The notes beneath the pieces were generated by a model. It worked only from the letters and a program-made list of their open reading frames with translations. It was not told the origin of the DNA and did no database searches. A DNA stretch of 64,000 nt from Capillimicrobium parvum (lineage in GTDB: Bacteria; Actinomycetota; Thermoleophilia; Solirubrobacterales; Solirubrobacteraceae): contig NZ_CP087164.1 in assembly GCF_021172045.1 (NCBI RefSeq), positions 2,294,001 to 2,358,000 on the forward strand. The letters are read 5' to 3'. Positions 51,743 through 59,921 of this stretch are shown here, piece after piece (position 1 is the first letter of the stretch; each line of letters starts with the position of its first letter). Both the position numbers and the translations under genes were made by a program.

Positions 51743-52972
51743 ATGCTGTCCCACGAGGAGGCGTGGGCCTGTGTGGCGGGGAGCGTCCGGCTGCTCAGGG
51801 TGGAGCGCGTACGGCTGGCGCGTGCGGTCGGGCGGACGCTCGCCGAGCCGGTCGTCGCGGCCGTCGACCTGCCGCCGTTCGACCGCTCGGCGATGGACGG
51901 GTTCGCCGTACGGGCGCAGGACACGTACGGCATGTCCCTGCGGGTCGTTGGCAGCCTCGCCGCCGGCGACGTCCCGGCCGTCAGGGTGGCGCCGGGCACC
52001 GCGGTGGAGATCTCCACCGGCGCCCCGCTGCCCAGCGGGGCCGATGCCGTGCTCCAATCGGAGCTCGCGAGCGTCCACGGGGACGGGATCGTCCCGCACG
52101 AGCCGATCGCGCGCGGCCGCTTCGTGCGCTACCGGGCCGAGGACGTGCGCGAAGGAGAGGTCCTGGCCCGCGCGGGCACGGTGGTGTCGGTCAAGCAGCT
52201 CGCCGCGCTGGCCTCCGCCGGCGTCGCGGAGGTGGTGGTGCACCGGCGCGCCCGGGTGAGGATCGTCGTCAACGGCGATGAGCTACTCGAGCCGGGCACG
52301 CCGCCACGCGCCGGGGCCGTGTACGAGGTCAACGGGCTCGTCCTGCGCCACGTCGCCGAGCGGATCGGCGCCGAGGTCGTCGCCGCCACGCTCGTCGGCG
52401 ACGATCCCGAGGCGGTGCGCGCCGAGTTCGAGCGCGGCCTCGACGGGGACGTGCTGATCGCCGCCGGTGGGATGGCGGGCGGTCGCCACGACCACGCCCG
52501 GGCGGCGTTCGCGGCATGCGGTGTGGAGGAGCGGCTCCGGGGGGTCCTCATCACGCCCGGCAGGCCCTTCTGGTTCGGGTGCCGGGGAGGCACGCTGGTC
52601 TTCGGGATGCCCGGCAGCCCCCTCTCGAGCCTGGTCTGCTCGCTGCTCTTCGTCGAGCCGGCAGTGCGCCGGATGCAGGGCGAGGCGCACGCCGTCGCAC
52701 GAGTGGTGCGTGCGCGCCTGGCCGTCTCCGTGGCGCCGGAGGACGGCCGGACGACGCTGCTGACCGCCCGCCTCGACCGCGCGGCCGACGGGGGGCTGCT
52801 CGCTACGCCGACGTTCCGCCAGGGGCCGCACGTCACCGCGGCGCTCGGAGAGTGCGACTGCTTCGTGATCGTGCCGCACGACGCGCCGCCGCTGGCCGCC
52901 GGGTCGGAGGTCCAGGTGCTGCTCGCCTGCGCCTCCGACGGGGATCTCGCCTGGCCGCTCGACGCGCAGTAG
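51743..52972 (+). CDS. MoeA-like molybdopterin molybdotransferase
   Basis: 409 residues: MLSHEEAWACV, the PPFDRSAMDGFAVR motif, TGAPLPSGADAV, the MPT-binding region GGMAGGRHDH in place of GGVSVGD, and PGRPFWFG and GMPGSPLSS in place of KPGKP and LPGNP. MoeA inserts molybdenum into molybdopterin adenylate. The altered loops suggest a specialised paralogue dedicated to the hydroxylases. ATG 51743 has GGGGG upstream; an earlier TTG at 51704 overlapping the xdhC stop is an alternative. No other cofactor biosynthesis genes are in the window. Confidence 0.86.
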   Translation: MLSHEEAWACVAGSVRLLRVERVRLARAVGRTLAEPVVAAVDLPPFDRSAMDGFAVRAQDTYGMSLRVVGSLAAGDVPAVRVAPGTAVEISTGAPLPSGADAVLQSELASVHGDGIVPHEPIARGRFVRYRAEDVREGEVLARAGTVVSVKQLAALASAGVAEVVVHRRARVRIVVNGDELLEPGTPPRAGAVYEVNGLVLRHVAERIGAEVVAATLVGDDPEAVRAEFERGLDGDVLIAAGGMAGGRHDHARAAFAACGVEERLRGVLITPGRPFWFGCRGGTLVFGMPGSPLSSLVCSLLFVEPAVRRMQGEAHAVARVVRARLAVSVAPEDGRTTLLTARLDRAADGGLLATPTFRQGPHVTAALGECDCFVIVPHDAPPLAAGSEVQVLLACASDGDLAWPLDAQ

Positions 52973-53043
52973 CCGCTGTCGCCCCCGGTCCGGCCGGAGC
53001 ACGTTGTGATGGACCGCACATTGCTGCAAACTGCGGCTACACG

Positions 53044-54849
53044 GTGGCAAACGAGAATCGATTCAAAGACATCGAAGCCGCTGCTCGAGGGGAACTGGTC
53101 GTCGCTTCGGCCGGCGCCACGGGGGACGTGGGGGCCCTGGTCGAGGAGCCGGACGTGCGCGTGCTCGGCGCGCCGGCGCACCCGCGCCCGTTCGATCGCA
53201 TCGCACGTATCGCCGCCATCGCGTTGCGCGCCCCGATGGCCGTCGTCACCCTGCCCGGCGACGACGAGCAGCAGCTCGTGGGCGCCTACGGCGCCGAGGA
53301 GCTGGTCGACGGCCACGCCACGCTGCCGCTCGCGCATGGGTTGTGCCCGATCTCGCTGACCGCGAGCGAGCCGTTCGTGGTCGAGGACATCGTCGACGAG
53401 CCGATCCTGCGCGACAACGTCTCCGCCCGGACGCTGGGCCTCGTCGCGTACGCGGCCGCGGCCCTGCTCGTCGACGGCCGGCCCGCCGGCATGCTCTGCG
53501 CGATCGATCGCGTGGCGCGCCCGTGGTCGCAGCGCGATCGCGCCCTGCTCACCGACCTCGCGGCATCCGCCGCCGCCGAGGTGTCCGCGCAGGGGATGTC
53601 GGCGCGCCTCGAGCGCCAGGCGATCCAGCTCCGCGAGCTGGCCGCGGCGTCGCAGGAGATCCTCCGCTCCGACGTCTCGCTCCAGGACCTCATGTCGGAG
53701 ATCACCCGCCGCTCGCGAGCGATCATCGGCGCCCACCAGGGCGTCGCGAGCCTGACGATCGGGTCGCTGACGACGCAGTGGATCACCGCGGTGGATCTCT
53801 CCGACCGCTACGCGGCGTGGCGCACCTACCAGGTCCATCCCGACGGCAGCGGGATATACGCCATGGTGCCCGAGACCCGGCGCCCGATCCGCATGACCCA
53901 GGCGGAGCTCGTCGCCCACCCGCGCTGGCGGGGCTTCGGGGCGGAGGTCAAGCACCACCCGCCGATGCGCGGCTGGCTGGCGGCTCCGTTCCTCGGGCGC
54001 GACGGCAAGTGCCTGGGGCTCATCCAGCTCTCCGACAAGTACGAGGGCGACTTCACCGCCGAGGACGAAGCGGCGCTGGTGCAGCTCGCGAACGTGGCGG
54101 GATGTGCCATCGAGGAGGCGTATCTCGCGGCCGAGCGCGATCACATCGCCTACGCGCTCCAGGCGAGCCTCGTGCCGGACAAGCTGCCGCACATTCGCGG
54201 CATCGAGGCCGTGGCCCGGTGCGAGGTCCCGCGCTCGGGGCAGCTGCCGGTGGGTCAGTTCTACGACGTGTGCGAGACGCCGGACGGCTCCTGGGCGGTC
54301 ACGGTGGCGGACGTCTCGGGCACCGGTCCGCAGACGACCGCGGTCGCCGGGCTGGTGAGGAGCACGCTGCGCGGGCTCCTCGACGAGCCGTCGCCGGCGG
54401 CGGCCCTCACGCGCCTGAACGCGACGATGCTGCGCGAGCGTGACGACCTGCGCTTCGCCACGGTGGTGCACACGCGACTGCGCATGGGCCGCCGGCCCCG
54501 CCTCGTCGTGTCCTGCGCGGGGCACACGCCGCCGATCCTGCTGCGCCCCGGCGAGGACGGACGGCCCGTCGGCCGCGGGGGCCAGGTGGTCGGAGCGATC
54601 CCGGGCATGGCGCCGGTGGACGTCGACGTCGATCTGCTGCCGGGCGACACGCTGCTGTTCTACACCTCGGGGGTCGTCGAGGCCTGGCGGGGCGACCGGT
54701 CGACCGTCGTCGATCTCGCGGGCAGTCTCGGCTCGCTGAGCACGGCGCCCCTGGCGACGATCGCCGACGCGGTGGAGCGCGTCGCGCGCAACCCGGCCCG
54801 GCAGGGCGGGGAGGGCGACTTCGCGATCGTCATCCTGCGCGTCGCCTGA
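53044..54849 (+). CDS. GAF-domain SpoIIE/PP2C-type serine phosphatase
   Basis: 601 residues. Two GAF-like sensor domains (about 45-190 with DRIARIAAIALRAPMAVVTL and LRDNVSARTLGLVAYAAAAL; about 215-370) precede a PP2C/SpoIIE phosphatase with WAVTVADVSGTGPQTTAVA, LNATMLRERDD, VVSCAGHTPPILL and GDTLLFYTSGVVEAW, which hold the metal-binding Asp residues. Such proteins dephosphorylate STAS anti-anti-sigma factors. The GTG start is uncertain: no ribosome binding site is visible. No anti-sigma partner is adjacent; the STAS protein at 18.9 kb is distant. Confidence 0.83.
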   Translation: MANENRFKDIEAAARGELVVASAGATGDVGALVEEPDVRVLGAPAHPRPFDRIARIAAIALRAPMAVVTLPGDDEQQLVGAYGAEELVDGHATLPLAHGLCPISLTASEPFVVEDIVDEPILRDNVSARTLGLVAYAAAALLVDGRPAGMLCAIDRVARPWSQRDRALLTDLAASAAAEVSAQGMSARLERQAIQLRELAAASQEILRSDVSLQDLMSEITRRSRAIIGAHQGVASLTIGSLTTQWITAVDLSDRYAAWRTYQVHPDGSGIYAMVPETRRPIRMTQAELVAHPRWRGFGAEVKHHPPMRGWLAAPFLGRDGKCLGLIQLSDKYEGDFTAEDEAALVQLANVAGCAIEEAYLAAERDHIAYALQASLVPDKLPHIRGIEAVARCEVPRSGQLPVGQFYDVCETPDGSWAVTVADVSGTGPQTTAVAGLVRSTLRGLLDEPSPAAALTRLNATMLRERDDLRFATVVHTRLRMGRRPRLVVSCAGHTPPILLRPGEDGRPVGRGGQVVGAIPGMAPVDVDVDLLPGDTLLFYTSGVVEAWRGDRSTVVDLAGSLGSLSTAPLATIADAVERVARNPARQGGEGDFAIVILRVA

Positions 54850-54882
54850 GCGCCGCTCGTCCGAGCAGGGAACATGGCGCGT

Positions 54883-55545
54883 TCAGGGCGTGTGAGGTAA
54901 ACGTTTGCGGGCCCGCGCGACGCGGGCGTCCAGCTCGGTCGCCGCGGCGGCGTACAACGGCTCCGCGATCCTTCGCGCCTCCGGGAGGCGGATGCGCTCG
55001 AGCATCCACCGCAGCTTCGCGTGCGCCTTGCCGGCATCGCACTCGCCGCGCTCCACCCACGCGCCGGCGAGGGGCGCGTTGACATCGAGCCACGACAGCG
55101 AGTCGGCCGCTTGGGCCAGGTCCCCTTCCGCCGTCCCGCCGAACTCGTGCTCGAGGATCGGCACCCGGGTTGCCTCCACGAAGCGCTCCGACGCGCCCTG
55201 GCCGCGCAGCCATGCCGCGACCACGACCGCGGAGCGCTCGCAGTGCCTGCGGTTGTACTCGGGGTCGTCCCATGGTGTCCGCCGCTTGTCGAGCACCGGT
55301 CCGCCCGGCACCGAGCGCTCCATGTCGTGGGCGAGCACCGCGATGACGACGGGCTCGGAGGCGGTCGGATCGAGTGCCAGCGCCCAGTCGCCCGCCCGAA
55401 CCAGGTGGTCGCGGTCGTAGTACGGCTCGATCCAGTCGAGGACGTGCGCGTGCAGGCGCCGGAACTCGTCGGTGAACGCGCGGTCGGGAAGCCGGCCGTG
55501 GGGCGGTGCGGCGATCGGCTGTGGGGTGGGGCGGCGGTCGTTCAC
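54883..55545 (-). CDS. HD-domain-like protein of unknown function
   Basis: 220 residues, largely helical. VIAVLAHDMERSV holds the His-Asp pair of HD phosphohydrolases, with further His in YDRDHLVRAGDWAL, NRRHCERSA and ILEHEFGGTAEGD positions that could complete a metal site. GTG 55545 begins VNDRRPTPQP; longer frames exist upstream. The gene is convergent with the phosphatase gene and divergent from the PEP-synthase-like operon. No specific substrate is recognised. Confidence 0.7.
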   Translation of the reverse strand: MNDRRPTPQPIAAPPHGRLPDRAFTDEFRRLHAHVLDWIEPYYDRDHLVRAGDWALALDPTASEPVVIAVLAHDMERSVPGGPVLDKRRTPWDDPEYNRRHCERSAVVVAAWLRGQGASERFVEATRVPILEHEFGGTAEGDLAQAADSLSWLDVNAPLAGAWVERGECDAGKAHAKLRWMLERIRLPEARRIAEPLYAAAATELDARVARARKRLPHTP

Positions 55546-55676
55546 GCTGTCGGCATGCCTCGGGATCCCCGGCGCATCTAAACAGGACCGCCGAGCCGCT
55601 CGTCGTCGAGTACAGCGAGCAGGTGCTGCGCTCGCGCCCGATTCGACCCCGGCTGCAGGCACGCCCAGGAGGCACG

Positions 55677-57512
55677 ATGGCCACCACGGAACGGACGTTT
55701 CCCAGCCCCTTCTCGGTGGCCACCCCGACCGGCGCCGAGGGGTGGGAGGAGCTGTATCCCTACTACCTGCGTTTCCGCGAGGACCAGCGGGAGTCGGAGG
55801 AGAGCCGCTTCTGGTTCTTCGACGGCATGCACAATCCGCAGCCGATCTACCCGTTCGACACGATCATGGTCGAGAACTGGTGGGTCTCCTGCAACCTGCA
55901 GACGGTGCGGCTGTGGCAGGTGCCGCCGGCGCTGGGCATCGACCAGCGCATCATGAACGGCTACATCTACTGCAGCCCGACCGCGCTCGATGATCCGGAC
56001 GAGGTGGCCGCGCGCGTGCCCGTCTTCCAGCGGCGGGCGGGCTACTACTTCCAGCACTGGGACGAGATCTACGCCGCGTGGATCCCGAAGGCCGAGGACT
56101 GCATCGAGCGGTTGAAGGCCATCAGCTTCGAGCCGCTTCCCGACAAGGAGCCCGAGAGCTCCGTCACGGAGCACCCGGGGGTGTACAGCAGCTGGCATCT
56201 GCTGCGCCGCTACGACGAGCTGATCTCGAACATGTTCGAGATGGGGTCGTATCACTTCGAGATGCTGAATCTCGGCTACGGCGCCTACAACACGTTTCGC
56301 GAGTTCTGCCAGGCCGCGTTTCCCGGGATCACCGACCAGACGATCGCTCGGATGGTGGCCGGCATCGACATCATGTACTTCCGGCCCGACGACGAGGTGC
56401 GCGGCCTCGCGCGCCGGGCCGTCGAGCTGGGCCTGGCGCCGCTCGTCCGCGAGCTGACCGACCCTGACGAGCTGATGGCGGCGATGGCCGAACGCTCCGA
56501 GGGCCGCGAGTGGCTGACCGCGCTCGAGGCGGCCAAGGAACCTTGGTTCTGGTACTCGACCGGTGTCGGCTACACGCACACCGACCGCGCGTGGATCGAC
56601 GACCTGCGTCTGCCGTTCGACGCGATGCGCGGCTACGTCGACAAGATCGAGGCCGGCGAGGACATCGACCGGCCGCTCGAGCGCGTCCTCGAGGAGCGTG
56701 CGCGGATCACCGAGGAGTACGCGGAGGTGATCGCCGCCGACGAGGACCGCGCCGCGTTCCTCGAGCTCGTGGAGCTCGCCCGTCAGGTCTATCCGTACGT
56801 CGAGAACCACAACTTCTACGTGGAGCACTGGCACCACTCGTTGTTCTGGAACAAGGTGCGCGAGCTGGGCGACCTGTTCGTCGGAGCCGGGTTCTTCGGC
56901 GACCGCGAGGACATCTTCTACCTGCACCGCGACGAGGTGCGCTCGGCGCTGTACGACCTCGTGGCGGGCTGGGCGACCGGCTGCACGCCGAGAGGCCCGA
57001 GCTACTGGCCGCCGATCATCGCGCGGCGCGTCCGGATCCTCGAGGCGCTGCGCACGGCCAATCCCGACCCGGCCCTCGGCACGCCGCCCCTCGAGATCAA
57101 GGAGCCGATCTCGATCATGCTCTGGGGGATCACGCCGACCATGGTGGAGAGCTGGCTCGACGGCGGCGAGGACGCCGCCACGGAGCTCCGCGGCGTGGCG
57201 GCATCGCCCGGCGTCGCCCGGGGGCCCGCGCGCGTCGTCAACTCGCCCGACGAGCTCCACGGCGTTCAGAGCGGCGACGTGCTGGTCTGCCGCATCACCG
57301 CGCCGAGCTGGGCCCCGGTGTTCTCGCGCGTCGCCGGCGCGGTGTCCGACATCGGGGGGATCATGGCCCACACGGCGATCGTCTCCCGCGAGTACGGGCT
57401 GCCCGCCGTCGTGGGCACGGGCTTCGCGACCCAGAACATCAAGGACGGCCAGCTCGTCGAGGTGGACGGCGACAACGGCGTGGTCCGCATCCTCGACGCC
57501 ACGGCGACATGA
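55677..57512 (+). CDS. PEP-utilizing swivel-domain protein, PpsA (phenylphosphate synthase)-like
   Basis: 611 residues. The C-terminal 90 or so are a PEP-utilizing mobile (phosphohistidine) domain: GVAASPGVARGPARVV, DVLVCRITAPSWAPVF and GGIMAHTAIVSREYGLPAVVG with His 565. The long N-terminal part is helical and rich in Trp, Tyr and His. It lacks an ATP-grasp domain, which is encoded by the next gene. Size, domain split and His position agree with subunit PpsA of phenylphosphate synthase (about 70 kDa, phospho-His near 569). CAGGAGG precedes the ATG. It probably transfers phosphate to a hydroxylated substrate (inference). Confidence 0.8.
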   Translation: MATTERTFPSPFSVATPTGAEGWEELYPYYLRFREDQRESEESRFWFFDGMHNPQPIYPFDTIMVENWWVSCNLQTVRLWQVPPALGIDQRIMNGYIYCSPTALDDPDEVAARVPVFQRRAGYYFQHWDEIYAAWIPKAEDCIERLKAISFEPLPDKEPESSVTEHPGVYSSWHLLRRYDELISNMFEMGSYHFEMLNLGYGAYNTFREFCQAAFPGITDQTIARMVAGIDIMYFRPDDEVRGLARRAVELGLAPLVRELTDPDELMAAMAERSEGREWLTALEAAKEPWFWYSTGVGYTHTDRAWIDDLRLPFDAMRGYVDKIEAGEDIDRPLERVLEERARITEEYAEVIAADEDRAAFLELVELARQVYPYVENHNFYVEHWHHSLFWNKVRELGDLFVGAGFFGDREDIFYLHRDEVRSALYDLVAGWATGCTPRGPSYWPPIIARRVRILEALRTANPDPALGTPPLEIKEPISIMLWGITPTMVESWLDGGEDAATELRGVAASPGVARGPARVVNSPDELHGVQSGDVLVCRITAPSWAPVFSRVAGAVSDIGGIMAHTAIVSREYGLPAVVGTGFATQNIKDGQLVEVDGDNGVVRILDATAT

Positions 57513-58579
57513 CCGCGGCGGAGCCATCGATCGTCTGGCTCGACGAGGACGGCGCCACGCCGGAGCGGCTCGGCGGCAAGTTCGGCAGCCTCGCGGAGAT
57601 GGTGCGCGCGGGCTTCGCCGTGCCGCCCGGCTTCGGCGTCACCACGGCCGCCTACCGGGCATTCGTGCAGGCGGGCGGCCTCGACGAACGCATCGGCGGG
57701 CTGCTCGGCGAGGCGCCGCCGGACGACCTGGACGCGATCGAGCGCGCGAGCGCCGAGATCGCGCGGCTGATCCGGCAGGCGCCGATGCCGGCCCGGCTCG
57801 AGGACGAGATCCGCGCGGGCTACGCGGAGCTCGAGTCGCGCACGGGCACGGCGGGCGTGCCGGTCGCCGTGCGCTCGAGCGGCGTGCTGGAGGACACGGC
57901 GGGCGCCAGCTTCGCGGGCCAGTACGACACCTATCTCTGGATCCAGGGCGCGGACGCCGTGCTCGAGCACGTCCGGCGTTGCTGGTCCGGGCTCTTCGGG
58001 CCCCAGGTGTTGACGTACCACCCGCATGGCGAGGGCGTCCGGCACGCCGAGCGGGCGGCGATGTGCGTCGGGGTCCAGCAGATGATCGCCGCCCGGGCCG
58101 CGGGCGTCGCGTTCACCCTCGACCCCGTCACCGGGGATCGCTCGAAGATCGTCATCGAGGCGGTGTGGGGCCTCGGCGAGGGGGTCGTGAGCGGTGACGT
58201 CTCGCCGGATCGCTTCCGCGTGGACAAGATCACCCTCGAGGTCCTGTCGCGCGAGATCGCCGAGAAGGCGGGCGAGCACCGGCTCGATCCCGCCTCGGGC
58301 AGCGTCCGCCTCGTCGACGTCGAGCCCGAGCGCCGTGGCGCCGCCAGCCTCGACGACGACCTCGTCCGCGCGATCGCGTCCGAGGCCAAGCGCATCGAGC
58401 GCCATCGCCAGGCGCCGCAGGACATCGAGTGGGCGGTCGACGAGGAGGCCCGCCTGCACGTGGTCCAGGTCCGGCCCGAGACGGTGTGGAGCCGCCGGCC
58501 CGCGAAGCGGATCGTCGAGCCCGGGCAGGGGGCGCTCGACCGCGTGCTCTCCAGCTTCATCCGGCCGGGGGGACGATGA
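57509..58579 (+). CDS. PEP/pyruvate-binding ATP-grasp protein, PpsB-like
   Basis: 356 residues corresponding to the N-terminal ATP-grasp domain of PEP synthase: LGGKFGSLAEMVRAGFAVPPGF, VAVRSSGVLEDTAGASFAGQYDTYL, GVQQMIAARAAGVAFTLDP, EAVWGLGEGVVSG and the terminal QDIEWAVDEEARLHVVQVRP. It would use ATP to phosphorylate the swivel His of the preceding protein. Length matches PpsB (about 40 kDa). Start and stop both overlap neighbours (ATGA), so it is tightly coupled to the PpsA-like gene and to molybdenum hydroxylase 2. No PpsC-like CBS-domain subunit is seen. Confidence 0.85.
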   Translation: MTAAEPSIVWLDEDGATPERLGGKFGSLAEMVRAGFAVPPGFGVTTAAYRAFVQAGGLDERIGGLLGEAPPDDLDAIERASAEIARLIRQAPMPARLEDEIRAGYAELESRTGTAGVPVAVRSSGVLEDTAGASFAGQYDTYLWIQGADAVLEHVRRCWSGLFGPQVLTYHPHGEGVRHAERAAMCVGVQQMIAARAAGVAFTLDPVTGDRSKIVIEAVWGLGEGVVSGDVSPDRFRVDKITLEVLSREIAEKAGEHRLDPASGSVRLVDVEPERRGAASLDDDLVRAIASEAKRIERHRQAPQDIEWAVDEEARLHVVQVRPETVWSRRPAKRIVEPGQGALDRVLSSFIRPGGR

Positions 58580-59445
58580 AGGCGGCGCCCATGGGGTACG
58601 TCCGCCCCGGCACCGTCGCCGAAGCGGTGGCCGAGCTCGCGCGCCACGACGGCACGGCCCGCGTCCTCGCCGGCGGCCAGAGCCTCGTGCCGATGATGCA
58701 CATGCGCCTGATGCGGCCGTCGACGGTGATCGACATCAACGCGCTCGACACCGAGCTCGGACGGATCGAGGCGAACGGCTCCGACACGCTGATCGGCGCC
58801 CTCGTGCGCTACCGCGAGCTCGAGACGTCGCCGGTGGTGGCGGAGCGGCTGCCGATCCTGTCGACGATCGTGCGCCACATCGGCGACCGGCAGGTCCGCA
58901 ACCGCGGCACGGTCGGCGGTGCGCTCGCGCAGGCGGACCCCACCGGGGAGCTCGCTCTCGCCTGCCTGGCGCTCGGGGCCGAGGTGACCGCGCGCAGCGC
59001 GCGCGGCGAGCGGACCATCCCGATCAGCGAGTTCTTCGAGGGCGCGTACGCCAGCGCCCTGGAGCCCGACGAGCTGCTCACCGCGGTTCGCGTACCGCTC
59101 GCCCCGACGCACTGCCGCTTCTTCGAGCGTGCGCGCAAGCACAACGACTTCGCCGTCCTCAGCGTGCTGGCGATGGGCAGCGCCGCCCCGGACGGGCGCT
59201 GGTCGTCGGTGCGCCTGGCGCTGGGTGGCGTCGACGAGCGTCCCGTCCTCGCGACGGCCGCGGCGGCGAGCCTGGAGGACCGGATCTGGGACGACGCCGC
59301 GATCGCCGAGGCGGCCGCGCTGGCCCTCGACGCCATCGACCCGCCCGACGACGTGCGCGCCAGCGCCGAGTACCGCCGCCACCTCGTCGGCGTCCACGTG
59401 CGACGCGTGCTGGCCGATCTCGACCAGCGAGGGCAGGGCAGATGA
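58576..59445 (+). CDS. Molybdenum hydroxylase 2, FAD-binding medium subunit
   Basis: 289 residues with the FAD motifs VLAGGQSLVPMMHMRLMRP and NRGTVGGALAQADPTGELAL, then the CO_deh_flav_C domain. It is a paralogue of the subunit at 33594 but not a close copy. The ATG overlaps the PpsB-like stop and its stop overlaps the small-subunit start, so the hydroxylase is made together with the PEP-synthase-like pair. This suggests that the two activities act in sequence on the same compound. Confidence 0.9.
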   Translation: MKAAPMGYVRPGTVAEAVAELARHDGTARVLAGGQSLVPMMHMRLMRPSTVIDINALDTELGRIEANGSDTLIGALVRYRELETSPVVAERLPILSTIVRHIGDRQVRNRGTVGGALAQADPTGELALACLALGAEVTARSARGERTIPISEFFEGAYASALEPDELLTAVRVPLAPTHCRFFERARKHNDFAVLSVLAMGSAAPDGRWSSVRLALGGVDERPVLATAAAASLEDRIWDDAAIAEAAALALDAIDPPDDVRASAEYRRHLVGVHVRRVLADLDQRGQGR

Positions 59446-59921
59446 GCGACGAGGTCCCGATCACCGTGACGGTCAACGGCACGGTGCACCGTGCGAGCGT
59501 GGACGCGCGCACCCATGCGGCCGACTTCCTGCGCCACACCCTGCACATGACCGGCACGCACGTCGGGTGCGAGCAGGGCGTCTGCGGCATGTGCACGGTG
59601 CTCCTCGACGGCGACGCCGTGAAGTCGTGCCTGCTCCTGGCGCCGCAGCTCGACGGGCACGAGATCGAGACGGTCGAGAGCCTGGCCGACGGCGACGGGC
59701 TCAACGCGCTGCAGGAGGCGTTCCGCGACGCCCACGCGCTGCAGTGCGGGTTCTGCACCCCCGGGTTCCTGATGACCACGACGGCGCTGGCGCGCGATGG
59801 CCGGCGGCGGTCCCGCGAGGAGATCCGCGAGGAGCTCTCGGGCGTGCTGTGCCGCTGCACGGGCTACGAGAACATCGTCACGGCGGTCGAGCGCCATCTC
59901 TCGGAGGCCCGCGGTGTCTGA
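59442..59921 (+). CDS. Molybdenum hydroxylase 2, [2Fe-2S] small subunit
   Basis: 159 residues. Cluster motifs are CEQGVCGMCTV with a later Cys (VKSCLLL), and QCGFCTPG with CRCTGY. ATG 59442 overlaps the medium-subunit stop. It lacks the N-terminal extension of the paralogue at 34457. Its stop lies eight bases inside the large-subunit gene. Confidence 0.92.
   Translation: MSDEVPITVTVNGTVHRASVDARTHAADFLRHTLHMTGTHVGCEQGVCGMCTVLLDGDAVKSCLLLAPQLDGHEIETVESLADGDGLNALQEAFRDAHALQCGFCTPGFLMTTTALARDGRRRSREEIREELSGVLCRCTGYENIVTAVERHLSEARGV

Noticed and set aside
57266-58459. A 397-codon minus-strand frame opposite the PpsB-like gene
   Set aside because: Compositional shadow without recognisable motifs, opposite a protein with clear ATP-grasp signatures.
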